Shown here: one piece after another, positions 11,499-22,776 of the stretch
Position numbering within the stretch: position 1 is the first letter of the stretch
Layout: every line of letters begins with the position of its first letter
NCBI GenBank assembly: GCA_002118135.1
Contig: BDIU01000195.1
Coordinates: forward strand, 62,001 to 126,000
Reading direction: 5' to 3'
DNA: 64,000 nt
From: Trebouxia sp. TZW2008
Lineage: Eukaryota > Chlorophyta > Trebouxiophyceae > Trebouxiales > Trebouxiaceae
The notes under the pieces: model-generated
Told to the model about the DNA's origin: nothing
Seen by the model: only the letters and a program-made list of their open reading frames with translations
Databases searched by the model: none
Made by a program: the position numbers and the translations under genes

Positions 11499-12104
11499 GC
11501 CGCCAAAAGCTATGCATGCGACCGCTCCACGACAGCTGAATCAGCAGAGGGCAGCGGGCAAACGAGTGGATTCTGGATATGCCTTCCGGTTCCACGTGAG
11601 ACGATTTTACGCATGTTTACGCAAGAATAGGATAGCCTGACGGCTTGAAGGAGGAATCTGAACCTGCTTCATTACGCCAATCTCGGCCAATGTGCATTTG
11701 CAGTAGTCCACGTCGCTCGCAGCTGCCTCGTTTCGTGATTTGTTCGTCGACAATTTACAACATGTGCATCACGTGACACAATTTCAGGCTTGGTAGTTGT
11801 TAGCCAGTCACGTAATAGCAATAACGTGATATGCCACAACATCCACAGGGCCATGACTTGACTGGCTCATCTTGATATTTGAGTTGCGAAACTTCGACTG
11901 CACAGATCACTCTTCTCGCTCTGTGACCGGCAATATAATCTATTTGCAGTGGTGAGTGCTGCGTGTGCTGATTGCTTCGTTGCGCTCGCCGTGCTCAGCT
12001 TAGCAAAGCTGTGATACGCGGGACAACCCTTGCATCCGTGTGTACTTATCTGCTTTTGGCCTTGCAGATCACTATTGCGCGAAGTGAATTGTGAGATTCA
12101 CGTC
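11499..12104. other. 5' region of the desiccation-related gene with a probable leader intron
   Basis: The stretch upstream of the ATG at 12105 holds AT-rich GCAATATAATC at about 11931-11941, a TATA-like candidate. A donor-like GGTGAGTGCTG follows at about 11951 and a TTGCAG at 12062-12067. This suggests a 5'-UTR intron of about 115 bp just before the start codon. No other gene is supported. Confidence 0.4.
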
Positions 12105-15100
12105 ATGAAGGTAAGGCAGCTTGCAAGCAAATATCGACGCGCACTTGCCTGCAGCTGCATGCACGTTTGCTGTGCATGACCTTTCGCCTATAGGCTACCT
12201 GCCTGCAGCTATACAGCCTGTCCTCCAGTGTTGCGCCTGCGTTGTATCATTTGTCGTTGGCCTGTAGTGCTGATCACGGTGTCCTTTGCTTGCAGGCTTT
12301 CTGCGTCGCAGCGGTCTTGGCCGTCTGCCTGGCTGTTGCTTGCGCCCAGCCCTTCGCCCCTGGTCAAGGGTTCTTGCCTTCAGGTAGGACAGCTTTCCGT
12401 CCATTTTGCGTGCCCTTAGTACTTTAACAGCTTTTGCTTGCATTGCTGTTTTGATTGCAGCGGATCGATCGCAGCGGATCGCTTCTTTGAAGCTCCCAGA
12501 TCTTCACTCATGCTTGGCGTGCTCTGCAGGCAACCTGCGCACCACCGACTTTGACGGCCCATACAACATCTCTTTGCTGGAGACCCAATACAACGAGATC
12601 AAGGGTGAGCGTCGTCGCTGGCGGTCACGTCATTGCGCATATCGTCATTCAGCTGACGTTGTTTTGCTGACTGCAGCCGGCATTGCCGCCAAGCAGAACT
12701 TCTCTGACTTGGACATTGTTCACTTCCTGACCAACGTCGAGTGCCTGGAGGGCCAGTTCGACACATGGGGTGTCTTTGGGTAAGCTCTTGCATTGCTGCC
12801 ACACTTGCTGTCTCTTAGTTGTTCTGGCCTGCATCTGAGGATAGAGTGACTGCCACAGCTGTGCATTGCATTGACGCACCAGCAGCATGCTTCTTCTCTC
12901 ACTGCAGGCTTCTAGCCTGTCCTATATGCTGTCTGCTACACCTTTGCCCCATGTTGTCACCCTCACTTCCTTGGCAATACCTAGCCTGTTGCAAAGCTCA
13001 ATATCATCATCATCAAGACTAACTTGTTTCTTGTGCTGCAGCTTCGGCTTCATTGACAACCTGAACCTGAATGGCCCCGTACCCATCGGTGCCCGCCAAG
13101 CCAATTTGACAGAGCGCACTCGCCCCTTCCTGGAGGAAGTAGCCCTGAATGAGCAAGGGCATGCCCTGTTCACCCGCCAGGCAGGCAGCACCATCCCCTG
13201 CCCCCTTGTTGACTTCACTGGAGGCTTCAACGCTTTCATGGGCGCTGCCTACGGCCTGCCTGCTGGTGTTACTGTTGAGCAGCAGTACGGCTCTGCCTTT
13301 GGTGAGCACATTGTTCTTAATGTTTCACCCTGATGCCTTTTCCGTTGCACTGTTCTTTGTTTTTTTGAGTTGAATGAGATCACTGGAGGCTTCAACGCTT
13401 TCATGAGCGCCTGCCTGCTGGTGTCACTGTTGAGCAGCAGTACGGCTCTGCCTTTGGTGAGCATTCTGTCCATTGCTCTGCTTGCTGAATTTGCTGCAAG
13501 CTTAGCTGCATTGGGACTCGTACACTCTCTCAGTTTGTCAGCAAGTTTGTCATACATAGCATTGTCACCTGCAATTGAGTTTTGTGCATGTCTGTACACA
13601 TAGCCTGCTGCAAATGTTCTTTTGCCTGAGTGAACAGTTTGGCTCACGACTTGGTGCAAAGCCTGGTGATTCAATGCACCGCCTTTGCTCAGCATGTCTT
13701 TTCATCTTGGGTGCATTTTGCCTGATCTTTCCCTCCTAGTGTCATGCCCCTTTCGTCTAACCCAAGTTCTCCTGCCCTGCAGACCCCTTCCTGAACGACC
13801 AGAACTTTGTCCTGTCAGTCCTGTCTCTGGAGGAGTTGGGTGCAACAGGCAACAAGGGACTTGCTGGTCTGACCGGCAACCCAGTTCTGGCCAATGGCAT
13901 TGCTGGCCTGGCCACCTCTGCCACCGCCCAGGCCACCGTTGAGCGTATGCTGCTGTACCAGCTGCGTGACGAGATCATTGAGCCCTTTGGCGAGACTGCC
14001 CAGCAGGCCTTTGCCCGTGTTTCAGCCCTGCGTGACTCCCTTGACGGACCCCAGGTACACATCAAGTTGTCCACATTCAGTTTCTTCTGCATTCTCTTTA
14101 TGTGTATGATGTGGGGTAGCTGCTCTGTGACTGTCTAGTGTCCTGCATTGTGTCACTGCAGTCTGATTGTGTCACCGCATTCTGATTGATTGCTATGAGG
14201 TTGGCTGTGCCTACTGTGTGCTTTGCTCACTGTTGTGAGCTGTGGCTGGCTAGTTCTGATGCGCTGTATGCATTGTGCAGTACAGCTCTGCTGGTTTTCC
14301 TGTTTGCTGTATATTTTGCATGATCATAGCTGTATATTTGTTGTACTCTGACATTTTAGCATGTTGCTGCACCATGTTGTGTACTTCTGCCCAGTGCTTC
14401 TGCCCAGTGCTGACTCTGTTGTTTTGCCGCTGCAGTTTGACGACCAGGGAATTGTCAACACCGACCCCCGCAACATTGCAGTGCCAGACAACTACGTCAA
14501 CATCATCCCCACAGACGTGCGCGGTCTCACCTTCTCTCGCACACCCCAGATGAACATCAACATCCTGACTCTGGGCAACCCTGACGGTGTTGGTGTCTTC
14601 TTCCCTAACGGTCTGATTGGCGCCATCAGCACCCCTACTGGCTACAACGTGACCTCAGACGGTCTTGCTGACTTCCCAACTGACCCTATGACCGCCATGC
14701 AGGTTGGTCACTGTCTCCTGCTATTCTCTTGCAAGTTGTGTTCAGCTTGCTGTCATGTTGCAAGCTGCATTCTCTGGCTATAATGTTACCTGTGATGGCC
14801 TTGCTGACTTTCCCATCTGTCTCCATGACCGCCAAACAGGTTAGTAGCTGTCGTGTATCTGCTGCCAAAGCGCAAGCCGCTGTCATCTACTATGCTGTTG
14901 CAAGCTGCAGACATTTGCTGTGCCTGCGTAAGCCGTCTCATTGTCTTAAGCTACGCAGACAACTTGACAAGCCAGTAGATTTTTGCATGTGCAGTCTGGT
15001 AGATGTGCCCATCTTGCGCAGCTTGCCCTGCTTTGCCCTGCATGTGATGTCACTGCATATTTGTGCAAGTGTGCTGCCTACTCACACTCCTGCTCATGCT

Positions 15101-15391
15101 GTTTGCTGTTGTTCAGCATCATGTCACAACATCAGTTGCAGATATGTATGCTTACATTTTTGTGTCCTGCTGCAGTCATCTGTTGACGAGATTGGCACCA
15201 TCCTGCCACCCCTGACAGCTGCTGGCCCAGCCACAGTTGTGGGCGAGTACGACCTCACCCAGTCTTTGACTGGCACAGCCGACAACGGCACAGCCGCCAC
15301 ACGTGGTCTGGACACCACACCCATGATGGGCTCACCCAACAGCGCTAACACCACCACTGTCCAAGTTGGCACTCCTGGTGGCCAGTACTAG
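12105..15391 (+). CDS. Desiccation-related protein, PCC13-62 / ferritin-like family, secreted
   Basis: Eight exons: 12105-12110, 12296-12383, 12530-12604, 12677-12779, 13042-13301, 13783-14054, 14436-14702, 15176-15391; 428 aa. The first coding exon is only ATG AAG. Residues 1 to about 19 form a signal peptide (MKAFCVAAVLAVCLAVACAQ), so the product should enter the secretory path. The ferritin-like domain follows with the family blocks DLDIVHFLTNVECLEGQF, GPVPIGARQANL, EVALNEQGHALFTR, PLVDFTGGFNAFM, DPFLNDQNFVLSVL and VERMLLYQLRDEII. The two Glu/His-bearing helices (VECLE, NEQGH) resemble a ferritin-like metal site. Homologues accumulate in desiccation-tolerant plants and lichen algae; the exact biochemical role is unknown. 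The C-terminal 100 residues are Thr/Asn/Gly-rich and look disordered. Introns 5 and 7 carry ghost copies of the exons preceding them. Confidence 0.88.
13381..13462 (+). repeat. Ghost copy of desiccation-gene exon 5 3' end
   Basis: Starting CACTGGAGGCTTCAACGCTT, this copies the last roughly 90 bases of exon 5 (13217-13301) including its GCCTTTGGTGAGC donor. An internal deletion removes the GGCGCTGCCTACG stretch. It lies about 80 bp into the following intron. Confidence 0.8.
14775..14846 (+). repeat. Ghost copy of desiccation-gene exon 7 3' end
   Basis: The segment GGCTATAATGTTACCTGTGA and what follows mirrors the end of exon 7 (14640-14710), including CTTGCTGACTT, CCATGACCGCC and the CAGGTT donor. 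It is diverged and no longer open. Confidence 0.78.
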
Positions 15392-16755
15392 ACAGGATAC
15401 TAGTCAGCAGCGGGGTCGTGGTCACTGCCCTGCATTGGGTTGTATTGTGACTGCTGTGACTGGTCAGTACTAGGTGGGTTAGTTGACAGCAGAAGAATGG
15501 TGACTTCTCATGCATGGAACGTTGCTAGTTTGTGACTGCTAGATTACGTGTTTTTAAGCACGATGGCAACTCAGTATATAGTAGCTTGCCATGGTTAGTC
15601 AAGTGCAGTGTTGCGCGGTGTGTGAAAGGAGTGTTGCTTGTGATTGTTTCATGAACTCTCTCTTTTGGGTTGAACATTGTCAGCCGCGTTTTTCTATGGC
15701 TGGCTTTGCAACATTGCTCAGTGTTTGTGTTTTGGGCGTCCAAATAGGCGCTCTGGTGCTTGGTCCAGAATGATGTGATGATACAGATTGAATCATGTTG
15801 TGGGTTCTGATGTGTTTACTTGTTCTGGGTGTTTTACTCACCTATTTCACTCCCTTTTACTTTAAGGCTTGGGCTTCTGCTGTAGCATTACTTGCTTATA
15901 AGCAGCAATGTTTGCAGGGATTGCTGTCTGTCTACCTCTTTATTTACTTGCTCACCTTCACATCATTGGGATAGACTGCCATGATGTATATAATGATCGC
16001 AATGTATCCATTGCAATGTAATAAAGTCTTGTCTGAGTATGGTGTGTGCCGTGCTAGCCTGTTGCACATATCCATACCATAACAGCAATCACAACATAAT
16101 TGTTGCAATGTAGTTTCCATCAATGTCAATGCACAACTTTTTGTCAGTGGACCTCCGCTCTGATCAGTGTCTGAGCTGCTGCAACAGCAGTGTTGCTCTG
16201 TGGCCACATTTGCAGCATGGCGCTTGCCACTGAGAGTAGTAGTATAAGCAAAGCAATGGCGGAGTGCACAATGTGCAAAGCGATGGCATCATGTAGTCAG
16301 CTGCATTTGAACTGCGTTTTGAAGTTGCGATGAAGACAAGCTCAATCACCATTTGTCACCACTGTGTTGAACATTACAGTCAGGCTTTTCATGTGCTCTG
16401 CGCGTGGTCGCCATGAAACCATAGCAGCAAGGTTGACTTTGTACACTGGAGTCGCGCGAGTGTCATGCATCGCTCACGGAGTCATGGCAAATTCTTCCAT
16501 CATCATTGCCAAAAGCAAAGAATTTTTTACAACATCAAAGTGTAAGATGGCCTTACTTCATTGTGTAGACAGCCTATGCTATGAGCTGCAACAGTCCACA
16601 CAATAAATGTAGCTACAGCTATAAGTGAGCAGGAGCAACAGCGCAGCAAGAATAGCAACGAACATAGCTAGTCTACAAACACATGTACAGGACACACATC
16701 CACACCGCATACATGTACAGTCTACAACAAAACACCTACTCAGCAAAAAATCTGC
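15392..16755. other. Convergent intergenic region, 3' ends of desiccation and MFS genes
   Basis: About 1.36 kb between two tail-to-tail genes. It contains TGTAA-type elements (for example AATGTAATAAAG at about 16016-16027), which serve as polyadenylation signals in green algae. Some repeated ATTGCAATG motifs occur at 15990-16110. I see no supported gene. Confidence 0.5.
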
Positions 16756-19700
16756 TCAGCTTTCAGACAAGTCAACAAACGAATACAAGAATTGTGTGAG
16801 GACAGAAACTACTGCTACAAAAGCAAATGGAAGAAATTGACTTGCTGGTAATTGAAGCTGTGTGGTCCATCCCCACACCAGCCCTGCCCCTGCAGGGCCA
16901 ATAGCCCTAACAAAGCTAGCAACCATTTGACCACAGCCATTGACTTTGCCAAATGCATGCTTTGGAGAAGCATTGTTGACCATGATCATCGATCCACTGA
17001 AAGAATTTGCAGCTCCCATGCTCTTAAACCCCAGGATCAAGCACAGTGTGATCTGCGCTAGTATGACAGAGCGGAAGGCGTAGTGAGCAATAGGAATCAG
17101 CAAGACAGCAGGGGCAGTTGCCAACAGGCCAACCCTGCAGCTGAATTTGGCGCCGAACTTTCTCTGAAACCAAGGGTAACCATATACTGCGTACCACATG
17201 AGTATGACACCACAGAATACTAGAGGGACTGCTAGCTGGCTTGCCAGAAGGCCAACACCGCCAATTGCGACGGGTGCAGCAGCAAACAGGGGCGTCAACT
17301 CATCCGCAAAGTTGTACAGGAAGGCAATGGACCCATATCTGCAAGCACTCATCTGATATGAGACATACATTACACAGATGGTGTGTGACAATCAAAATCT
17401 TCAGTGCATGTCATGCACACTGCAAGCAAGATAAGCAAAGGAGCTTTGGTGTCGGGCTACCACAGAAGCAGGAACTGCAAGCCTGCATAAGCAAAAATGA
17501 CAAGCTGCAAGCGCCTGACGAAGGGACAGACATACATTCATGTGCTGTGCATGCTGAGGAGTAAGCGCAGCACATGAATGTATGTCTTGGCTTATGCATC
17601 ATGACTGCTATGCACAACAACAGCAGCAAGAAGTGATGAGCAGCTGCTGCAATATAACCAACCTGGACGTGTCCGCAGGCTCCTTGAGCTTGTGTCAGAG
17701 AGATAAACCAATGTGTTGTCATGCATAACGATAGAGCTACAAAGCACCATATGCATTGTCCCGTGGGGCATGACGTGAGCATGACAACATCTTGGAGTAA
17801 AGACTTGAGCGCACATACCCAAGGATTGTGAGCTGAACTGGGCGCTCTTTGTACCAGACACGCTGCCTGTCCAGAGCTGCAGCTTCCTGCCGGCTTCTCT
17901 TCTTGTGCCGTACAGGACTTGCTGATGATGACTCTGCATCCTGAGCTATCAGTACAGCAGCTTCATCATCAGATGCATGTGCAGCTTCCTGCTGAAGCTG
18001 ATCATCACTGCCAGAAGCACTCGCAGATTCGGACAGCTCATCTTTCAAACCACTTGTGGTGGCTTTCCTGTCTGACAACTTTGCAGTTGCTTGCTGACGC
18101 TGCATGTCAGCAAGCTCAACCTCACCGTCTAGGATCTGAGCTCCTTCTGCCTGAGCCAGCTTTGCATACTGTGCGGCTGTGTCAGCGTCAGCTTGCTCAG
18201 TGAGAGCAGTCAGGACAAGAGCTTGTGGGACTAGTTCTATGCCAACTGTGCCTGCTAGGGGCCCAAGCTCATCGACAGTGGGGACTGCCTTGAGAAGGGC
18301 CGAGGAGTGCATCTCCTCAGCTGAGTCTCCTCGCCTGACCTGGCGAGATGCCTTTGCTGGCAATTGTGGTAATGAGGCACCTTTGCTGGCACCTGTAGAA
18401 TGACAAGTTGCTGTCACTGATGCCCTGACAGATGTTACGTCCTGCTACACAGGTGCATGCAGGCTGTATAGAGGCTGTCTGAGTGCTGTCTGAGTTCTAC
18501 ATGAAGCTTTGCGAGAGTTGCAGCTTGAGATGAGGCAGATGAAAGCAACATGCTACAGCCAACTTGTCCTGCTTCACTCTTCGTGCTGCAAAACAAGATC
18601 ATGCAAATTTGGCAAAGCATGCTGCAGCAGACAAACTTATCGGCAGTCATGTTTTGGGCAACCTAAATTGCTGTAGAAGCAACACAACAACAAGCTAGCG
18701 AGTGGCATTCACCACAGGTGCTGACCTGTGTCAGAAGATGGCTGCTGCTCTTCTGTAACTTGCAAGCGTGTATATTCTTTGGACACCTTGCTTGGCAGAG
18801 TCTCCTTGAGCAGGAACAGGCTTGACAGAAGCGCCATCAAAGAAATGAATGCGGCTGACATGCAAGGCAATAGGAAGGGCCTGCAGGCGTGATGCAAACA
18901 AGATCAGTATTGCTATCACTCGACGATGAAACAACAGCACAGTGCTTACTCAGGCAAACTTGATTACCAATGATATACAATTAATTGCTTATGATTGCAA
19001 GCTACAAGTTGACACAGCTCAACAGAAGGCACACACATGAGACAAAATCCAGCTGCATGCTGCGATCACCAGCTCCATTCCAGCGCCTCAAAGCAGATAG
19101 CAGCTAGACAAGCGAAATCTCTGCGCAATGTCTGCTGAGATGGCATGTTTGCTTAACATACCTGGTGTCAAAGAGCTGGCCTGGCCTGCAAAGAGGAAAG
19201 CCTTGACCATATGCTTGGCAAGGCTGAGCAAGAGCGCCTCCCAGTGAGGGTCCTGCAAACATTTTTGAAAATGAGCAATTTATGCGCTCAATACCAGCTC
19301 TTTCAGATGCAGGGCCAGGTTGTACACAAGACATGCAGCGCTCTGTCACAGGTCCCAACTGACAGTATGCCAGATGGTGATGTACTCTTGAAGTGCAAAA
19401 GCAAGGTTGTGAACAGCAGCATGTCATAATTATGTGAATGCAAATGTTGAAATGGTTACTGCTGCTGCTGTGCCAGTGCAACACGGACGCAACAGACTCA
19501 AGTTTGGGATGTTTACCCACCAAGAATTGTGCCAAAGCCCCATGAGAGGCTGAGGTAGCCCAGAGCCAACGCTTGGGTTGGCAGATCCATAGACTCTCCT
19601 ATCATAGACTTCAAGCAGCTGCAGTAAAATCGGGCACCGCGTCAGTGGCAGCCTGCCTTTACATGCTGTGCATACAGGACATTCGTTGCCAACAGGACGT

Positions 19701-20734
19701 GAGCATGGATCAGATAGACAGACAGTGCCGGCACATGACTGTGGAGCATACAGAAGAGCAGTGCTGGCACATGAGCGTGAATCAGATAGACAGGCAGTGC
19801 CAGCACACAAGTGTGGATCAGATTGACAGGCAGTGCTAGCACATGGATGTTCATCAGGTACAGAGGCAGTGCCAGCAAGATGACAGCGATGAGTGGTTAC
19901 TCACCTGGCGTCAGCCGCCTTGCATGCGACTGACTTTCATCACAGAGGCGCACCTGCTGACATCAACAGGCACACCCTTGTGCAAGACGCCTAAGGCTGA
20001 CTAGGCAGCTGACGCACAACAAAGGCAATGAAAAAGCGCAACAGGAGGAGAGCATGTACCCAAAAGTGAAGTTGCAAAAGCCTCCAGATAGACGAGCGAG
20101 AAGTGCTAAGAGGTAGGTGGGAGCAACGCCAAAGCCTAGCACTGAGAGCAAGCTACTGATGTTGCTCATGATGACAATTGGCTGCAAAAAGCCACACAGA
20201 GTCAGTGGCCACATAGATCAATGCAGTCAGGGAAGCTATGCAGCTTTGCAGAACTAAGTTCAAAGCGCAGTATCAGCACCTTGCGTCCATAAGTATCGCT
20301 GAGATAACCAAGCAAAATTGAGGTCACAAACTGTGCAGCACAGAAGCTTGCTGCCTGCAATCAAACAAAATTTTCAGTTATGTTTGCTGGTGTCATGAAA
20401 GCACAGCAGTTAGCCGAAGCGGGGTATAGGTTTGAAAATTCGGCTCACAAGTATGCCAGTGAGCCTGCTGATTTGAGCTTGATCTGCTGCTGGTCCCAGA
20501 AAGTCGCGGACCATATAGACTGCTATAGTATACGGCATCGTGATCTGTGTGGCCTCGTTCATTTGGCAGAAACTGCAGTTGAACATGCCCTCATCAGCCG
20601 TCAGCGTGTTCACGACAATACCAGAGCACTGGCATCACTTACAATATGGCGGTCATTTGCCTTATTGGCAGCTTCGTCGCTAGCACCACATCGTCCTGTT
20701 CTTCGTCAGCCTCTATGTCGCTTGACGTAACCAT
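16756..20734 (-). CDS. Major facilitator superfamily transporter, ZIF-like (ZIFL) type
   Basis: Nine exons: 20643-20734, 20449-20572, 20280-20354, 20060-20181, 19521-19618, 19162-19252, 18726-18880, 17819-18392, 16756-17338; 637 aa. The N half has the MFS signature GYLSDTYGRKPIVIM (TM2-3 loop), then TM4-5 with ALALGYLSLSWGFGTILGPS and GGALAQPC, typical of the ZIFL/TCR-like branch. TM6 ends in LFLLKETLP. A long acidic, Ser/Gln-rich loop of about 220 residues, ending in a basic KKRSRQEA stretch, separates the two halves. The C half resumes at TILGYGSIAFLYNFADELTP and contains six more hydrophobic segments with GPAGAGLVWGW. Plant ZIFL proteins export zinc chelators or act as H+/K+ carriers; the substrate here is unknown. 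It shares a 300-bp divergent promoter with the GST gene. Confidence 0.85.
17528..17587. repeat. Perfect 20-bp inverted repeat (hairpin) in an intron
   Basis: AGACATACATTCATGTGCTG at 17528-17547 is exactly reverse-complementary to 17568-17587, with a 20-nt loop. Short additional pairing (GCATAAGC near 17486 and GCTTATGC near 17590) may extend the stem. It lies in the intron between the last two coding exons of the MFS gene. Confidence 0.85.
19697..19882. repeat. 42-bp minisatellite, about 4.5 units
   Basis: Units of about 42 bp with the core GATCAGATAGACAGACAGTG and a following C(C/T)(G/A)GCACA. They lie in the intron between exons 4 and 5 of the MFS gene. The open frame it creates on either strand is a by-product of the unit length. 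Confidence 0.75.
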
Positions 20735-21036
20735 CGTTTTACACTATGTTGTGCAGCCCCGTCGCAGTGCTGCTTGCAGGAGCAGCAAATGGCGTGCAGC
20801 ACGTGCACGGGCGCCGAAAAGCAACAAACCACACAAGATAACAATATCAAATCGCAAACACAATCCTAGCGGGTGCTCGTGAAGGCACGGGTGAAGCTTT
20901 TCCCGCTGTGGGTTCTGTGACGTGATGCCATGACTAACATTAGAAGCTGAACTGCATGCAATTTGACTCTGCAGCTTGTTGTGTGTTGCGTTCATCGGCG
21001 CCTGACCTCATCGGACGGCTGCCTGCGTGACCAAAG
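20735..21036. promoter_or_regulatory. Bidirectional promoter interval, MFS and GST genes
   Basis: Only 302 bp lie between the two outward start codons. Both 5' leaders and core promoters must fit here or overlap the first exons. No clear TATA box on either strand. Motifs were not assigned. Confidence 0.45.
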
Positions 21037-22161
21037 ATGGCTCTCGAAGCTCCAGTCATTACCCGGCAGCTCACCTTGTTGTCCGCATGGTGAGAGCTGC
21101 AGGCTGCACCAAACTTGCATGCTTGTACATGTCAACCGAACTTTGACCAGCTGTACCTTCACTGGAGGTAATTCAAAACTATGTGTCGCGGCATCGAGGT
21201 CGTTCTTTTGCATGCAGGTTTTGCCCATTTGCGCAGAGAACCTGGATAGCGCTCAATCACAAAGGCATAGAGTACAACCTGCATGAAGTTGCAATAAAGA
21301 ATCCTAAAACAGGCCTATGGCACCAGCTCGACGAGAAGCCACAGTGGTTTCTCAAGCTAAATCCTTTGGGCAAGGTGCCAACCCTGACATATAAAGAAGG
21401 CGACACAACGCACAGTGTGTATGAGAGCAATATATGTGATGAGTTCCTGGAAGACTACCAAGCAGATCCGCCTCTCTTTGCGCAGCATCCTGTAGCCAAA
21501 GCAAGACAGCGCACGTAAGACACTGCGTGATACAAAGCGTCACACATGCTGCTTATGGTTGCAGATGTGTCGCTACAATTGCATTGGTTGCATGCACACA
21601 TGTCATGCTGCATTTAAGCAGCTTCCCAACTTTGTCCCTGCACTGGACTTGACCCAAGTTTGCGCTGGTCCTTTCCACTGATATCTGCCATGTCCAGACA
21701 TTGTCCCATCAGATGCAGGAAGTCTTGTCACGCTCTGCAGGATCATTGACCATTTTAACAGCAAGTTTGTGCCACTTTTTTATCGAGTTTTGGTCAGACA
21801 AGACAAGGATCAGCAGAAGGAGGTTGCCAAAGAAATCCAAGATCAGCTGTACTGGCTTGAAGACCATATTGATTCACAAGGGCCTTATTTCATGGGGAAA
21901 GACTTTTCCATGGTGGACATAGCATTGCTGCCTTGGTTTATCAGGCTGTTCATTCTGGAGCATTACAGAGGCTTTGGGCTGCCAGAAAACTGCAGCAAAT
22001 TGGCTGCTTGGCATCAGCGAGTTAGCAAGCAGCAGTCAGTGCAAGACACCTTCACAGGCGCAGGAGGCTCCAGCGCAAGCTACAAAGATCAGCTTTTAGA
22101 GCATTACAGCCGGTATGCTGATGCCTCTGCCAACTCCACAAGTGCTCATGACTTCAAGTGA
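21037..22161 (+). CDS. Glutathione S-transferase, lambda/omega-like (Cys-type, CPFA)
   Basis: Three exons: 21037-21089, 21218-21514, 21741-22161; 256 aa. The thioredoxin-fold N domain starts LTLLSAWFCPFAQRTW, with the catalytic Cys at about residue 20 in the CPFA motif of lambda and omega classes. It continues with LNPLGKVPTL (cis-Pro loop) and VYESNICDEFLEDY (the Glu-Ser glutathione-binding pair). The C-terminal helical domain has FNSKFVPLFYRVL and GKDFSMVDIALLPW, the usual capping helix and core. Such enzymes act as thiol transferases or dehydroascorbate reductases rather than conjugating GSTs; this activity is inferred from the Cys. No targeting peptide is obvious, so it is probably cytosolic. 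The class call (lambda against omega) is based on CPFAQR only. Confidence 0.85.
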
Positions 22162-22776
22162 TGATGACATTGACTACTTTCTGTGGGGCTGACACCTAGC
22201 TGAGGATAACAAGTAGCTTCATAATGAGCATCAGACAGGCAAAAAGCTATAAGAAGTTGCTTGTTTTGTATTGCAAATTTCTTTTGTTTGATAGTTCAAG
22301 TCCTTTTGCAAAGGTTACAAGATGTTGGAAGCTGCTGTCTACGACTCCTTCTGACCCAACAAAGTGTTCAGCATGCCAAACGCTTTGTGCATTGCAGTGT
22401 CAGTTGTGACTAACATACCACAGCCCAGTTAGCACACTGTCTATTTTCCGTCAGTACAATACATAAGTTGGTGTCCTGTCAACTTGCTGTACTCACATTT
22501 GAGCGACGGTCCATAGCATACAGATTGGCCACCCTTTCGCAATTGCTTCACCTCAGCTCACATTCGATGTTGCACACATCAATCATGGTGCATGATGACC
22601 TCACTACCTTTATTGCCTACAGCTTCAGGACATCATCATGACTTCAAGGACACACACACTCTTGCAGAAACAATATATCACTTGCATAAGGATTCAAATG
22701 TCCTTGTTCAGACATGCTACACTCAGATCCTAATGACCGTATCACAACAACCTGTTTGATGTCTTCTACAGCATCT
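22162..22776. other. Convergent 3' region between GST and CYP710
   Basis: About 615 bp, AT-richer than its surroundings, holding the 3' UTRs of two converging genes. No ORF of interest on either strand. Confidence 0.5.

Noticed and set aside
19642..19878. Hydrophobic repeat protein on the minus strand
   Set aside because: It is the translation of a 42-bp minisatellite inside an intron.
19897..19950. Possible MFS exon reading VRLCDESQSHARRLTP
   Set aside because: Splicing it in breaks phase. The exon at 19521-19618 joins directly in phase and supplies the expected conserved sequence.
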